Shown: positions 1-8,600 of the stretch, piece after piece | How positions within the stretch are numbered: the first letter of the stretch is position 1 | Layout: each line of letters starts with the position of its first letter | NCBI GenBank assembly: GCA_002451055.1 | Contig: DKBD01000241.1 | Location: 8,443-24,245, forward strand | From: Nitrospira sp. UBA6909 | Lineage (GTDB): Bacteria; Nitrospirota; Nitrospiria; Nitrospirales; Nitrospiraceae | Length of the DNA: 15,803 bases | Reading direction: 5' to 3' | Translations under genes and position numbers: made by a program | The notes under the pieces: generated by a model | What the model was told of the DNA's origin: nothing | Databases searched by the model: none | The model's input: the letters and a program-made list of their open reading frames with translations, nothing else

Positions 1-923
1 GGCTCCCATTTCGCGCGAGTCTTCGCATACTCCAAATCCACCGGCTTGCCCGTAAACGATTCGACGAGGGGAAACATGATGCCGTTGCTCAAATTCCCGT
101 TGTGCCCGATCGCCAACACCCGGCCGCCCGTCTTGTCTTCGTAATTCTGCATCCATTTCCACAGATCACGAGGGTTGTCGCTTCCGTGCGGCTTCAGCGT
201 CGTATAGGGTTCGGTGCGCCCCGCCTTGTCTGCGCCGTCGCGGTAGACAAGGACGCGATGCAGGTTGTTACCTCCGGTATTGGAGGTCCATTCATACCCG
301 ATGAAGGCGGTGAACCGGCCGGGGTCGTTGTATTGTTCTGCGGCTTTGAGGGCCTTTTCCCATGCGGATCGGTAGGCTTCGGTTCCCGGGAGTGAGGCCA
401 AGGCCGGAGGAAACTTATTCTGACTGAACGCGACGATGATCTCGACCGCAGCCTTCACGCCTTCCCGCCCCCCGGCACGGACCATGTCGTACCATTTTTT
501 CCCCGTGGCATCCGCCAACATCGACGGATCACCCGCATACAGTCTGGGAAAGAACCCCATATTGTCGGAGTGGTCCGCGACGACCAGAAAATCCAACGGC
601 CGAGACAGTTTGACCCTCTGTCCGGTGGACGAGGTCACTTCTTCTCCACGCGCGAAGCGATACGCATCTTCCGGCCCTAACCGCGCGCCAAAGGCCCCAG
701 CGTCCATCGACATACCGGTGTGCAGGTGCGTGTCCCCCCAGAAGACACGCGTGGGGAAATTGCGCCCGGCATAGGGAGAATAATGGTGTTGCCCAGGGAA
801 GGCGTGCGTCAGGCTTTCTTCGGCAGGCATCGGTTCCTGGGCGAAGACGGTGCCTCCGCCTCCCAATACCAAGCAGGCCAGCGCAAAGAACCAGGCAAGT
901 CGGCATGTATGATGACATGTCAT
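1..923 (-). CDS. DUF3604 domain exported protein (partial, N-terminal part)
   Basis: The reading frame is open from an ATG at 923 to the left edge (307 codons), so the C-terminus is missing. The start follows a strong Shine-Dalgarno site (AAAGGAGG at about 930-937). Residues 1-28 form a signal peptide ending TVFA, so the mature protein should be periplasmic. The mature part carries PHP-like metal-binding motifs typical of DUF3604: WGDTHLHTG near residues 62-70, DFLVVADHSD near 120, FIGYEWTS in the middle and a late GHNGNLSNG. Family knowledge: DUF3604 proteins have a PHP-type fold and usually run to about 600-700 residues, so roughly half is seen. The substrate is unknown, although the His/Asp motifs suggest a metal-dependent hydrolase. 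The start codon overlaps the stop of a short upstream frame (TGATG). Confidence 0.88.
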   Translation of the reverse strand, partial: MTCHHTCRLAWFFALACLVLGGGGTVFAQEPMPAEESLTHAFPGQHHYSPYAGRNFPTRVFWGDTHLHTGMSMDAGAFGARLGPEDAYRFARGEEVTSSTGQRVKLSRPLDFLVVADHSDNMGFFPRLYAGDPSMLADATGKKWYDMVRAGGREGVKAAVEIIVAFSQNKFPPALASLPGTEAYRSAWEKALKAAEQYNDPGRFTAFIGYEWTSNTGGNNLHRVLVYRDGADKAGRTEPYTTLKPHGSDNPRDLWKWMQNYEDKTGGRVLAIGHNGNLSNGIMFPLVESFTGKPVDLEYAKTRAKWE

Positions 924-1027
924 CACGAACCTCCTTTTACACTGAGCTTCTGGCAGGCCGTGCAGTACCGCCCCGCAGGAGATGTTCCGGTCAGATACTC
1001 TCGCAAGCCTGCCGTGCAGGCCGCACC
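923..1027 (-). pseudogene. Short CxxC-containing frame, possible 3' gene remnant
   Basis: Immediately upstream of the DUF3604 start, the minus strand has an open frame of about 34 codons after an in-frame TAG (1028-1030). It ends at a TGA whose last base is the first base of the DUF3604 ATG. The peptide contains AACTAGLREY and RYCTACQK, the latter a CxxC pair where a c-type haem site would have CxxCH. No ATG or GTG start with a ribosome binding site is visible. The overlapping TGATG is typical of translationally coupled genes, so this could be the tail of a lost upstream gene, or chance. I do not recognise a family. Confidence 0.2.
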
Positions 1028-1111
1028 CTAGCACGGGCCGACCTGGGGCAGAACTAGTGATTCCCCTCGTTCGACGCTTGAAGTATCCCTGGTCCGCAGT
1101 GAGTCAGGGTC

Positions 1112-1164
1112 GTGTACACCGCTTGGCCAATTGCTCCCGGGCGCCGGGAGATTGGCATGCCAAT
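1112..1164. repeat. Cluster of palindromes with a 13-bp hairpin
   Basis: This 53-bp intergenic stretch holds GTGTACAC (1112-1119), TTGGCCAA (1123-1130), CAATTG (1128-1133) and the 14-bp palindrome ATTGGCATGCCAAT (1151-1164). GCCAAT (1126-1131) plus CTCCCGG (1134-1140) pair with CCGGGAG (1144-1150) plus ATTGGC (1151-1156), giving a 13-bp stem with a 2-nt bulge and a GCG loop. ATTGGC can instead pair with GCCAAT at 1159-1164, so two mutually exclusive structures exist. It lies between the divergent DUF3604 and epimerase genes. It could be an operator region, a terminator-like hairpin or a small mobile-repeat remnant. There is no T-tract. Confidence 0.6.
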
Positions 1165-1232
1165 GTGCGGGGTCGATCCCACGGCTGAGGGGCCGGGGCG
1201 TCTGCCTCCGGCATATCCCGACCACCGGTCCC

Positions 1233-1261
1233 TTGACAGGTGCAGGGAAAAACAGTAATGG
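1233..1261 (+). promoter_or_regulatory. Possible sigma-70 promoter upstream of the epimerase
   Basis: A perfect TTGACA lies at 1233-1238, followed 17 bp later by TAATGG (1256-1261), a poor -10 match. If active, transcription would begin near 1268. That would leave only a very short leader for a start at 1277 and would favour the ATG at 1343. Only the -35 element is convincing. Confidence 0.3.
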
Positions 1262-1276
1262 AAGGCTCCGGGCGGG

Positions 1277-2422
1277 ATGCGTAGGCAGAGTGAAACCCGC
1301 GCTCTTGAACCCAACGTCGTTGCGCCGCGCTCAGTTATTTGGATGGATACTGACCCGACCAGACGTCCCGATCCCACACCGAAACGGTGCCTCGTCACGG
1401 GCGGTGCAGGCTTCATCGGCTCGCATCTGGTCCGGCTGTTGCTCCATCGCGGCCACTCCGTTCGCGTCGTCGACCTATTGCCCTCGCCAGGCCTCGACCA
1501 GCGCGCCGAGTTCGTCCAGGGTTCCATTCTCGATGCGCCTTTGATGCGGCGCGCCATGGCGCACATCGATCAGGTATTTCACCTGGCCGCCTACGCACAT
1601 CTCTGGGCGCCGGACAAACGCATTTTTTTGAAAACGAATTTTCACGGGACTCAGGTTGTGCTCGAGGCAGCTGCCGAAGCCGGAGTGCAGCGCATCGTCC
1701 ACACCTCCACGGAATTGGTTCTCGTCACCCAACGCACGAATCAGTCTGCCGTCGCGACAGATGAACCCGTCTCCCGGACAGTCGACGACATGCTCGGACC
1801 GTACTGTCGCTCAAAATACCTGGCCGAGCAGGAGGCTCTCGCCGCTGCAACCCGAGGCCTCCCGGTTGTCGTCGTCAATCCGACATTGCCCGTGGGGCCC
1901 GGGGATTATCAGCTGACGCCGCCCACCAGAATGATCCTGGATTTCCTGAATGGCAGAAATCCTGGTTACATGGAATGTGAGATGAATCTGATTGACGCAC
2001 GGGATATCGCGCTCGGCCACATCCTGGCTGCGGAGCAGGGCCGCATCGGCGAGCGTTATCTCCTCGGTGCTGAAACTGTACGGATGTCACGCCTTCTTGA
2101 AATGCTCACTGATTTCTCCGGCCTGCAGATGCCGCACACACGCGTTCCGTACCTGATGGCCCTCGGAGTCGCCTGCGCATCGGAGTGGATTGCGGATCAC
2201 ATCAGTCGAAAACCGCCGAAGGCATCGCTCGCCGGAGTCCAGATCGCCGGCACCTCCAGGTTGTTCGACCTCTCCAGGACCGTGAGGGAGCTTGGACTTG
2301 AGCCGCGCCCTGTGCCTGAAGCCCTCGGCGCAGAAGTTGCCTGGCTCTATGATCAGGGACTCATCCGCCGGCCGCTGACGCGGCCGGCGCTCCAGATACT
2401 CGAGTCATTCCGCTGCGCATAA
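1277..2422 (+). CDS. hpnA: NAD-dependent epimerase/dehydratase, HpnA-like
   Basis: A short-chain dehydrogenase of the extended (sugar epimerase/dehydratase) type. The Rossmann loop TGGAGFIGSH is at residues 41-50, an acidic D66 ends beta-2 (NAD selective), HLAAYAHLWAPD is near 102-113, and the catalytic Tyr/Lys pair is YCRSK (Y176, K180). The segments HLWAPD, LGPYCRSK, VVNPTLPVGPGD and the later MILDFLNGR follow the pattern of the hopanoid-associated sugar epimerase HpnA, which acts in the cytoplasm in hopanoid side-chain metabolism. No other hopanoid gene lies in the window, so the name rests on sequence pattern only. The start is uncertain: the ATG at 1277 has GGAAGG 11 nt upstream, while the ATG at 1343 would leave 17 residues before the Rossmann motif. 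The gene stands alone, convergent with the M48 protease gene. Confidence 0.8.
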   Translation: MRRQSETRALEPNVVAPRSVIWMDTDPTRRPDPTPKRCLVTGGAGFIGSHLVRLLLHRGHSVRVVDLLPSPGLDQRAEFVQGSILDAPLMRRAMAHIDQVFHLAAYAHLWAPDKRIFLKTNFHGTQVVLEAAAEAGVQRIVHTSTELVLVTQRTNQSAVATDEPVSRTVDDMLGPYCRSKYLAEQEALAAATRGLPVVVVNPTLPVGPGDYQLTPPTRMILDFLNGRNPGYMECEMNLIDARDIALGHILAAEQGRIGERYLLGAETVRMSRLLEMLTDFSGLQMPHTRVPYLMALGVACASEWIADHISRKPPKASLAGVQIAGTSRLFDLSRTVRELGLEPRPVPEALGAEVAWLYDQGLIRRPLTRPALQILESFRCA

Positions 2423-2542
2423 CCCATCATGCTCGGATGACTCCTACAGCCAACAATTCTCCATATTCTGGTACGAGGCTGACCTGATTGACCAACCCAG
2501 GAACAGATTTCTCAGCGCACACGTGAATGAATCAGGCATTCC

Positions 2543-4027
2543 CTATTTGGTTGGAATGTATATTTCCGTTTTCGCGATTTTCATTAGTCGCCCTTGGCGA
2601 ATGCGGTCGGAAACCGACAGGCCGTTCGCCACGGCGATCTCCTCGTTACTCCATACCGACCCAGTACGCTGTCTCAGGTCTTCGATCGATTCTCCGTCTC
2701 GGCCCGCAACGAGCCGGATTCGCGTTTCGGTGATGGCAGCCCGCTCCGACTGCGTGAGAGACCTGAAGCTGCTCGCCACCTTCTCAAAGACCGGCTTCAT
2801 CGCATCGAATTGCTTGGTGCTTGTCAATCCCACGATTTGATAGATCAGCCCTTCATAGGCGATCCACGTCACATCCAGCATCGCCTTGCCCTCGGCAGAA
2901 AGCTGCGTGCGGGCGGCCGGCAAACCTCCGATGCTGGTGCGGTTCGTACCCGATACAATATCTGTCCGCTCGCTGTTTTTCTCCAGCAGTTTCGCACCAT
3001 CGAGAGGATCATTCCCCTCCGCAACGGCGCCGAGCACCATCGCCGCCTCTCCGGCATCGGCTACGGCGATAATTTTCCGAGGTGAGTTTTGAATCTTCCA
3101 GTCATCCGGGAATTCAACGAAGAAATTGAGGTCCGGATGTTTGAAGGTCGCCCCCTGCACCACTCCGTTGGCGGCTCGCGGCCCTACCACGAGACCGTCA
3201 AGCCGACGCACGAACGCCTCAGGCGATATGCTGATCGGTTCCCGTGACACCTTGGTGAGCTCCTTCGCATAAGCAGCGGTCTTCTCCGCTCGATCAGGTG
3301 TCGGAGGATGTGTATCAAAAAAACTCGGCTGTCGCTCCGTCTCCTGATGCAACTGAATTTCACGGTCCAGGGAAGTCAGTAACTGGGCAAGGCCGGCAGG
3401 ATCCCAGCCTGATTGAGCCGTCATCTTCTGCCCTACCCGATCAGCTTCATTCTCCTGACTACGACTGTAGGGCGAAAAGATGATGCTCTGCGTCACGTCC
3501 CCGAGGCCGCCGATAATATTTCCGACGAGGGGGCTCACCAATCCAGCGAGCCCTGACGCGGCTCCGAAGATCAACGCGAATGGTCCGCGCTTCGAAATCG
3601 CTTGGACACTGTGCCGGGCTGCCACATGGCCGATTTCATGGCCGACGACGCCCGCCAGCTCATCTTCAGAATTCGCGAGCGCCAAGATCCCCCGGCTCAC
3701 ATAGATATGGCCACCGGGCAGAGCAAACGCATTGGGCTCCGCCATATCGACCACATGGAACTGGTAGTCGAGATTGGGACGGGGCGACTCGTCGGCAAGC
3801 CGCTTGCCGAGCGCGTTGAGATAACGCGTGAGTGCCTCGTCCGGCACAAGCCCCATCTGTTGTTCAATTTTTTCGGCTTCCTGCGTTCCGAGTTTTATTT
3901 CCTGCTTTTCCGACACCAACGTCAATTCAGGGCGCCCACTGACCGGATTCACGGCACACCCTGACGCATGCAGCAGGACTAGAGCCACGAGGATCAGCCT
4001 AGAGATCGATATGGTATACAGCAGCAT
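2543..4027 (-). CDS. M48 family metalloprotease lipoprotein
   Basis: A zinc endopeptidase of peptidase family M48, predicted to be a periplasm-facing lipoprotein. Residues 1-24 form a lipoprotein signal ending HASGC (C24). The zinc site HEIGH is at 130-134, with the third ligand Glu in ENEAD (192-196), and HPPTPDR near 240 is another family signature. Family knowledge: related proteases (BepA, LoiP) work in outer-membrane protein quality control. After the protease domain, a segment at about 295-420 (FFVEFPDDWKIQN) resembles a PsbP-like beta domain. The last 60 residues (RLVAGRDGESIEDLRQRTG, then VANGL) resemble a LysM-like module that may bind peptidoglycan. All catalytic residues are intact. 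No clear Shine-Dalgarno site precedes the ATG. It is the last gene of the 5527-2543 minus-strand run. Confidence 0.9.
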   Translation of the reverse strand: MLLYTISISRLILVALVLLHASGCAVNPVSGRPELTLVSEKQEIKLGTQEAEKIEQQMGLVPDEALTRYLNALGKRLADESPRPNLDYQFHVVDMAEPNAFALPGGHIYVSRGILALANSEDELAGVVGHEIGHVAARHSVQAISKRGPFALIFGAASGLAGLVSPLVGNIIGGLGDVTQSIIFSPYSRSQENEADRVGQKMTAQSGWDPAGLAQLLTSLDREIQLHQETERQPSFFDTHPPTPDRAEKTAAYAKELTKVSREPISISPEAFVRRLDGLVVGPRAANGVVQGATFKHPDLNFFVEFPDDWKIQNSPRKIIAVADAGEAAMVLGAVAEGNDPLDGAKLLEKNSERTDIVSGTNRTSIGGLPAARTQLSAEGKAMLDVTWIAYEGLIYQIVGLTSTKQFDAMKPVFEKVASSFRSLTQSERAAITETRIRLVAGRDGESIEDLRQRTGSVWSNEEIAVANGLSVSDRIRQGRLMKIAKTEIYIPTK

Positions 4028-4126
4028 CGGACGTCGTCCACGAGGTTACAAACGCCACCCTGGTTCAGGAAACGCGCAGTCAGAAGGCAACCGGCATGCT
4101 CTATAATCAAGGCCTTGAGCGATAAC

Positions 4127-4555
4127 TTATTGTGAAGGCTCGAGGTCGGCCGTATACCGTGCCCCCTCGTTCATGACCCCGATAATGCGCAGCTTGCGTG
4201 AGCCGTCCGATACCAATAAGGATCCGGTGGCAGTGCCGCGTTCGGTCGTCACGGTCAGCTGGCCATCGGCCAACGTGAATTGCCCTTGCCCGCTGAACAC
4301 ACCGATGGTGCGATAGCTGGCAAACTCATACCGGCCATCATCCGCAATGGTGACGCGAACCCAGTCGTCCTTGCGCGACTTCGGGTGGCTCACCAGGAGC
4401 CCGGTCCATTTACCGGCAACGACTCCGAAGGACTCGATGGATTGAGGACTCCATTGTTGCTTGGGCGCAGGACCGAGTGATTGACATCCTTGAACCACCA
4501 GAGCCAAGAGAGTCAGACAGGCCATGGCTCTCGCTGTTTGGATAGCTTCCTTCAT
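4127..4555 (-). CDS. Small lipoprotein of unknown function
   Basis: A 142-residue protein from the ATG at 4555. An upstream in-frame ATG (4597) would add 14 charged residues before the signal peptide, so 4555 is preferred; GGAGGA and GGAAGAG lie just upstream. The signal peptide ends in a lipobox (VVQGC). The mature part is beta-rich (WTGLLVSHP, VRVTIADDGRYEF, GQGQFTLADGQLTVTT), like the small lipocalin-style or calycin-like domains found in bacterial lipoproteins. I do not recognise a named family. It sits 57 bp downstream of the barrel gene and 99 bp upstream of the M48 protease gene on the same strand, so co-transcription is plausible. Confidence 0.75.
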   Translation of the reverse strand: MKEAIQTARAMACLTLLALVVQGCQSLGPAPKQQWSPQSIESFGVVAGKWTGLLVSHPKSRKDDWVRVTIADDGRYEFASYRTIGVFSGQGQFTLADGQLTVTTERGTATGSLLVSDGSRKLRIIGVMNEGARYTADLEPSQ

Positions 4556-4612
4556 ACTCTTCCGATCCTCCGTCCGGCCTTTGTCCCGCAACCACATGTG
4601 CTTGCCGTACCC

Positions 4613-5527
4613 CTAAAAATACAGCGAACCGAAAAAATACAGCATGTTCCAATCGTTACGCAATTGGAATCCCGTCGATTTTTCAGGCTGATATTTCACA
4701 TCGACGTCTAGCCGGTTAAAGGCGGCTCCGACTCCAACATGCTTGAAGAGTCGATATTCCAAACCGAGGTACGTTTCGGTCATGAATCCCTTAAATTGAC
4801 TCACCTCAATATAAAACCAATCGAAGCGCGCCTGGCCGACCAAGCGTGGCGTAAAGTGGTAATTCAACAGAAGGCCGAAGGTAGGCAGCGGGGCAAACAA
4901 TCTGGCGTTTTCGCTCAATACGGTTTGAGAACTACCAGTACAACTTGGGGCTCCGGTGCAGCTAAAATTCCCCGAGAATCCGACTCTGATGTCCGCAATA
5001 TACAGACCGACACTTGCGGCCAGTTCCACCTCGTCATTGTGATAAAAGGAGTAGTTATAGAAGAAGCGATACAGCCCAATGTCTATCTTATCCCTCAGCT
5101 GAGACCCGACACCATAGGTCGTATCACCAATGGTAATACTCTCGGTAATTTCCGCGAACCCTTTTCGCCTCACGTCGTAATAGCTGAACCCGATGCTGTG
5201 TTTCGGATTAAACCGATAACGCGAATCAATCCTCCATGAATTGTCCTCGCGTTGCATGTTGAGCGCCCTGTCCACGTCCACTGTGCCGCCAATGCCGGAG
5301 GTACCGTTGATGCCGAGGACGGTGTCGGCATTGAACACATAGGCCCAACCACCGCGAACCATGAACCGATCCGGCAGGATTTCTTGGGATGTGGCTTCTG
5401 ATGTCGCCTCTGATGTGGCCTCTTCGGCTTTTGCCGGCTGAAATCCCACAACGAGTAATCCGATTGTCGCCCCAAAAAAAACCATGAGGGGATGGACGTG
5501 ACCCATACCGAAACGTTCTTTTCTCAC
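4613..5527 (-). CDS. Outer-membrane beta-barrel protein
   Basis: A 304-residue protein. I chose the GTG at 5527 because GGAG stands 6 nt upstream and the resulting N-terminus (VRKERFGMGHVHP, then a hydrophobic core ending PAKA) is a proper signal peptide. The ATG at 5608 would add 27 unlikely residues and the ATG at 5506 lacks a ribosome binding site. After an EATS repeat comes a series of amphipathic, aromatic-rich strands (for example WRIDSRYRF, HSIGFSYYDVRR, YRFFYNYSFY) and a C-terminal Phe (FFGSLYF), the classic signal for outer-membrane assembly. A probable disulfide loop, CTGAPSC, lies in an external loop. The transported substrate, if any, is unknown. It appears to head the minus-strand run with the small lipoprotein and M48 protease. 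Confidence 0.82.
   Translation of the reverse strand: MRKERFGMGHVHPLMVFFGATIGLLVVGFQPAKAEEATSEATSEATSQEILPDRFMVRGGWAYVFNADTVLGINGTSGIGGTVDVDRALNMQREDNSWRIDSRYRFNPKHSIGFSYYDVRRKGFAEITESITIGDTTYGVGSQLRDKIDIGLYRFFYNYSFYHNDEVELAASVGLYIADIRVGFSGNFSCTGAPSCTGSSQTVLSENARLFAPLPTFGLLLNYHFTPRLVGQARFDWFYIEVSQFKGFMTETYLGLEYRLFKHVGVGAAFNRLDVDVKYQPEKSTGFQLRNDWNMLYFFGSLYF
5388..5423. repeat. Three tandem 12-bp units (EATS repeat)
   Basis: Three near-identical 12-bp units (GATGTGGCTTCT, GATGTCGCCTCT, GATGTGGCCTCT on plus) encode EATS three times, right after the signal peptide of the barrel protein. Length change here stays in frame, so it would vary a flexible N-terminal linker without breaking the gene. 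Confidence 0.85.
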
Positions 5528-5682
5528 TTCTGTCTCCAGCGGGGAATACGACGACGTCGGGAAATAGGACGCGGCCTCTCGGCCACACCGCTCAGAGAGT
5601 AATATCATTGCGGCACAGAGTCAATTGATTCCACAACCGACTCGAGTTGCATGAAGGGAACTAGACCGTGTAAGAGATCGTC

Positions 5683-8600
5683 GTGACCAACGATGAGTTC
5701 AGCGAACGTTCCCCTCGATGGCGTAGGTTTGTCCCCGTCCTCTCCGGAATCAGTCTATTCCTGGCCTCACTGACCCTCTACGTGCAAACACCGCACGCAT
5801 TCGAGCACTTGATCGTTCCCCTTGCGGACCGATTCCTCCCAGGCCGACTTGAGGTTCGGAAAGGCTCGTTCGCCTTCCCTGCGACCGTCGAACTGACGGC
5901 GATGTCGTACCATCATCCAGAGACCGGCCTCTCCGTTCAGAGCGATCGAATAGTTGTGCGTGTTTCCGCGATGGCCTTGCTCCGGCACCGCGAGCTCCTC
6001 TTCGAGGACGTCACCCTTGAGCGAAGCGAGATACGATTCACAAGGGTGTCGAATCCGGCGAGCCGGACCGACCAACAAACCGAGGCGCCGGGAAACACAC
6101 CCATGCCGCTTCTACCGGCAGCGGTCCATCGGCTCCAAATACACGGCCTGACCGTTTCGATCCGAAGGGATGGCGATGAGGTCACAGCGAGTGATGTATC
6201 TTTGACAATGGGAGAGATCGGACCGGGAAAAACCGGCACGTTTGATCTGCATGGCGACGTAACCTACGACGATCATGCGAACCTGGCGCGATGGAAGGGG
6301 AACGTACTGGCAAAGGGTACCATCGAGCAAAGCCTCGACCGTGACCGGATCGCGTGGAATGCAACCAGCGATGTCACACTGCAAGAATGGCTCCAACCTC
6401 GATCGCCGACTGGTTTCAAACCGATCACGTTTCATCATTCATTAACCGGCAACTGCGATATCCCGTCCGACACACTGCACAACCGCTCATCGGTTACTGC
6501 CCGGTACGGGTCGGCACTTCTGGGGGAAGCCTCCCTTGAACTGACAAGAACCGGGCGCCCTGGCGGCGCCGTCATGGATGTTGGGCTGGTGATTCAAGAG
6601 CTGACCGACGAGGCCCTCAATCTTTTGCTGCCGGAAGAGGATCCAATCCGCATTCGTTCCACTCATATGGGCGGCCACGCAACTCTTCACGCGGAAGGGG
6701 ATCGATATGCGATCGCCTCCACGATTACGGGTCGCAATCTCCAAGCGGTGTCCGGCGGCAAAGCCACCCCGCCGCAGGACATCGATCTCCTGCAGGCAGG
6801 AGTGGTCGATCTGGGCACCAAGGGTCTGACCATCGACAAGTTCCAGTTGCGCGTGGCCGAAAACGGCAAGGTTCGTCTCACGGGAGACGTAGGACGCCCC
6901 TTAAGGATCGGCTTGGGGCGGGATGTTGTCGATTCCGACCATGTCGCCTCGGAGACCGCCCCGGAAGGCGAGGGCACGCTGACGGTCAGCGATTTAGACG
7001 TTCAGGCATTGCAGCGATGGCTACACGTGTTCGGCTTGGACGGATTTCAGGGGGTCCGTGGCGGGCGATTCAACGGCACCGTAACCGCTTCCAGCCGTGG
7101 TAAAGGCCGGGCGATCGATTGGAGCGGACACGTGACCATGTCGGATGTGGTGATTGCCGGTGCAGGCGGCGGCGCGATGCTGGAGCCGATGACATTTGCG
7201 CATGAATTTCATGGCACCGTCATCGATCTGGCTGCACTTCGACTGGAATCCTACAGGCTCACGGCCACGGTGAAAGATCGCATCAGCGGAGTCGTCCGCC
7301 TCTCCGGAACGATCGATCTCAAAGAACCGACGACAAACCCAACGCTGAAAGGATCACTCGACCTCGCGAGCTTGCCGGGGGAAACATTGAATCCCCTGCT
7401 CGCTCGCTGGACCGAGACCAGATTCTCACATGCGCTCTTGAATGGAACTGCACGGGCAGAAATAAGCAGAGGCGTGATCAGCTGGCAACTTGATCTTCGA
7501 GGCCGCCGGATCAGCCTCTGGATTCCTCAAACACCGCAAGCCACCATTTCCATGGATATGACGGTGACGCAAGAGGGCCGCTATGATAGGAACACCGGCA
7601 CCCTTCAACTCGACAAGGCCACATTCCGAGAATTCGAACGGTCACGCCCGGCTGTCACAGCCCTGTTGGACAACCCTGTTCGCCTAACCTTCCCAAGAAC
7701 GGACTCGGACCGGACATGGCCTCGCATGGAAACGCCCCTTGCCGCGTTCAGATTGGAGATCAACCGCCTGGGGATCGAGCAACTCCGGCCCCGTCTCTCA
7801 ATCTGGAACATCACGGCGCTGGATGGGATACGGACTGGTATCATTGACGCACGATTGACAATGAAGTGGAGCGGAGAGGAATCGCCCGCTTCGGTTACCG
7901 GGTCATTCAATATCACCAATATCCGTCTGGATGCGGGAGCCTTGCACATCCGCGCCCCCCTCCAACTCCGAACCAGTATTGATGCAGCAGTAGGACAATC
8001 TACTCTCCTTGAGTTCAAGAAGGTGAATCTCCTCGCCCTGGCCGAGGCAAAAATCCTTGCCGAAACCGAGATCACCGGCTCAACCAATCTAAGAAATAGT
8101 TCCACGGATTTGTCCCTCATGTTCACGACCGGCGATATGCCGGCATTTCTCGCCAGGATCGGAGTGATCGATGAGCAGCAACTCAACACGTTCACGAGCG
8201 GCCATCTAACGGCAGAAGGACGGATGACAAGCCCAGGGCAGAACAGCCCAGTCTCAATGCAGGCTACGGTGCGTTCTCGCAATCTCCAGATCCAACCCCT
8301 ACCAGGGCTCTTTCTTACCTATGCGCTGCGTGCGCAAGGGGCGCTCGAGATAAACGCGGAGCGGACCGCGGTGGAATTCAAGTCTGTTGACCTGGCACTC
8401 GAAACCGCGGGGAAACCGGCCGGCTCGCTGACTATGAACGGTAAGTGGCCGATCGCGCCTTCCGAAACCGGGGCATCCGTCCAGATTGTCGCCAAGAATC
8501 TCGATGGTGGGCCGTTCGCGGAACGCTCCGGCTTGCTCCCCGGACGAATTCCAGGCCCCTTACCCATCGACGCCGATGTAACGGTCGCGTTCGATGCCCC

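Larger units (their letters stand above)
924..1276. other. Divergent intergenic region upstream of DUF3604 and epimerase genes
   Basis: About 350 bp between divergent genes. Besides the CxxC frame, the palindrome cluster and the possible TTGACA element, GCCGTGCAG occurs twice (957-965 and 1011-1019) and GGCAGGC (952-958) is inverted at GCCTGCC (1007-1013). GCCTGC-CGT-GCAGGC near 1007-1021 is a perfect small hairpin. No good promoter is seen for the DUF3604 gene. Confidence 0.5.

Noticed and set aside
1054..1566. Minus-strand open frame of 170 codons across the epimerase start
   Set aside because: Composition is Arg/Pro-rich and it overlaps the Rossmann region of a real gene on the other strand; no domain is seen.
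2483..2536. CCTGATT / AATCAGG inverted pair between convergent genes as a terminator
   Set aside because: Loop of 40 bases and only 7 pairs, with no T-run; too weak to call.
4101..4110. TATAAT on plus near 4102
   Set aside because: No matching -35 box and no plus-strand gene follows.
7605..8282. Long minus-strand open frame of 225 codons inside the AsmA-like gene
   Set aside because: It lies wholly antisense to a well-supported gene, has Arg/Ser-rich shadow composition and no ribosome binding site or family motif.
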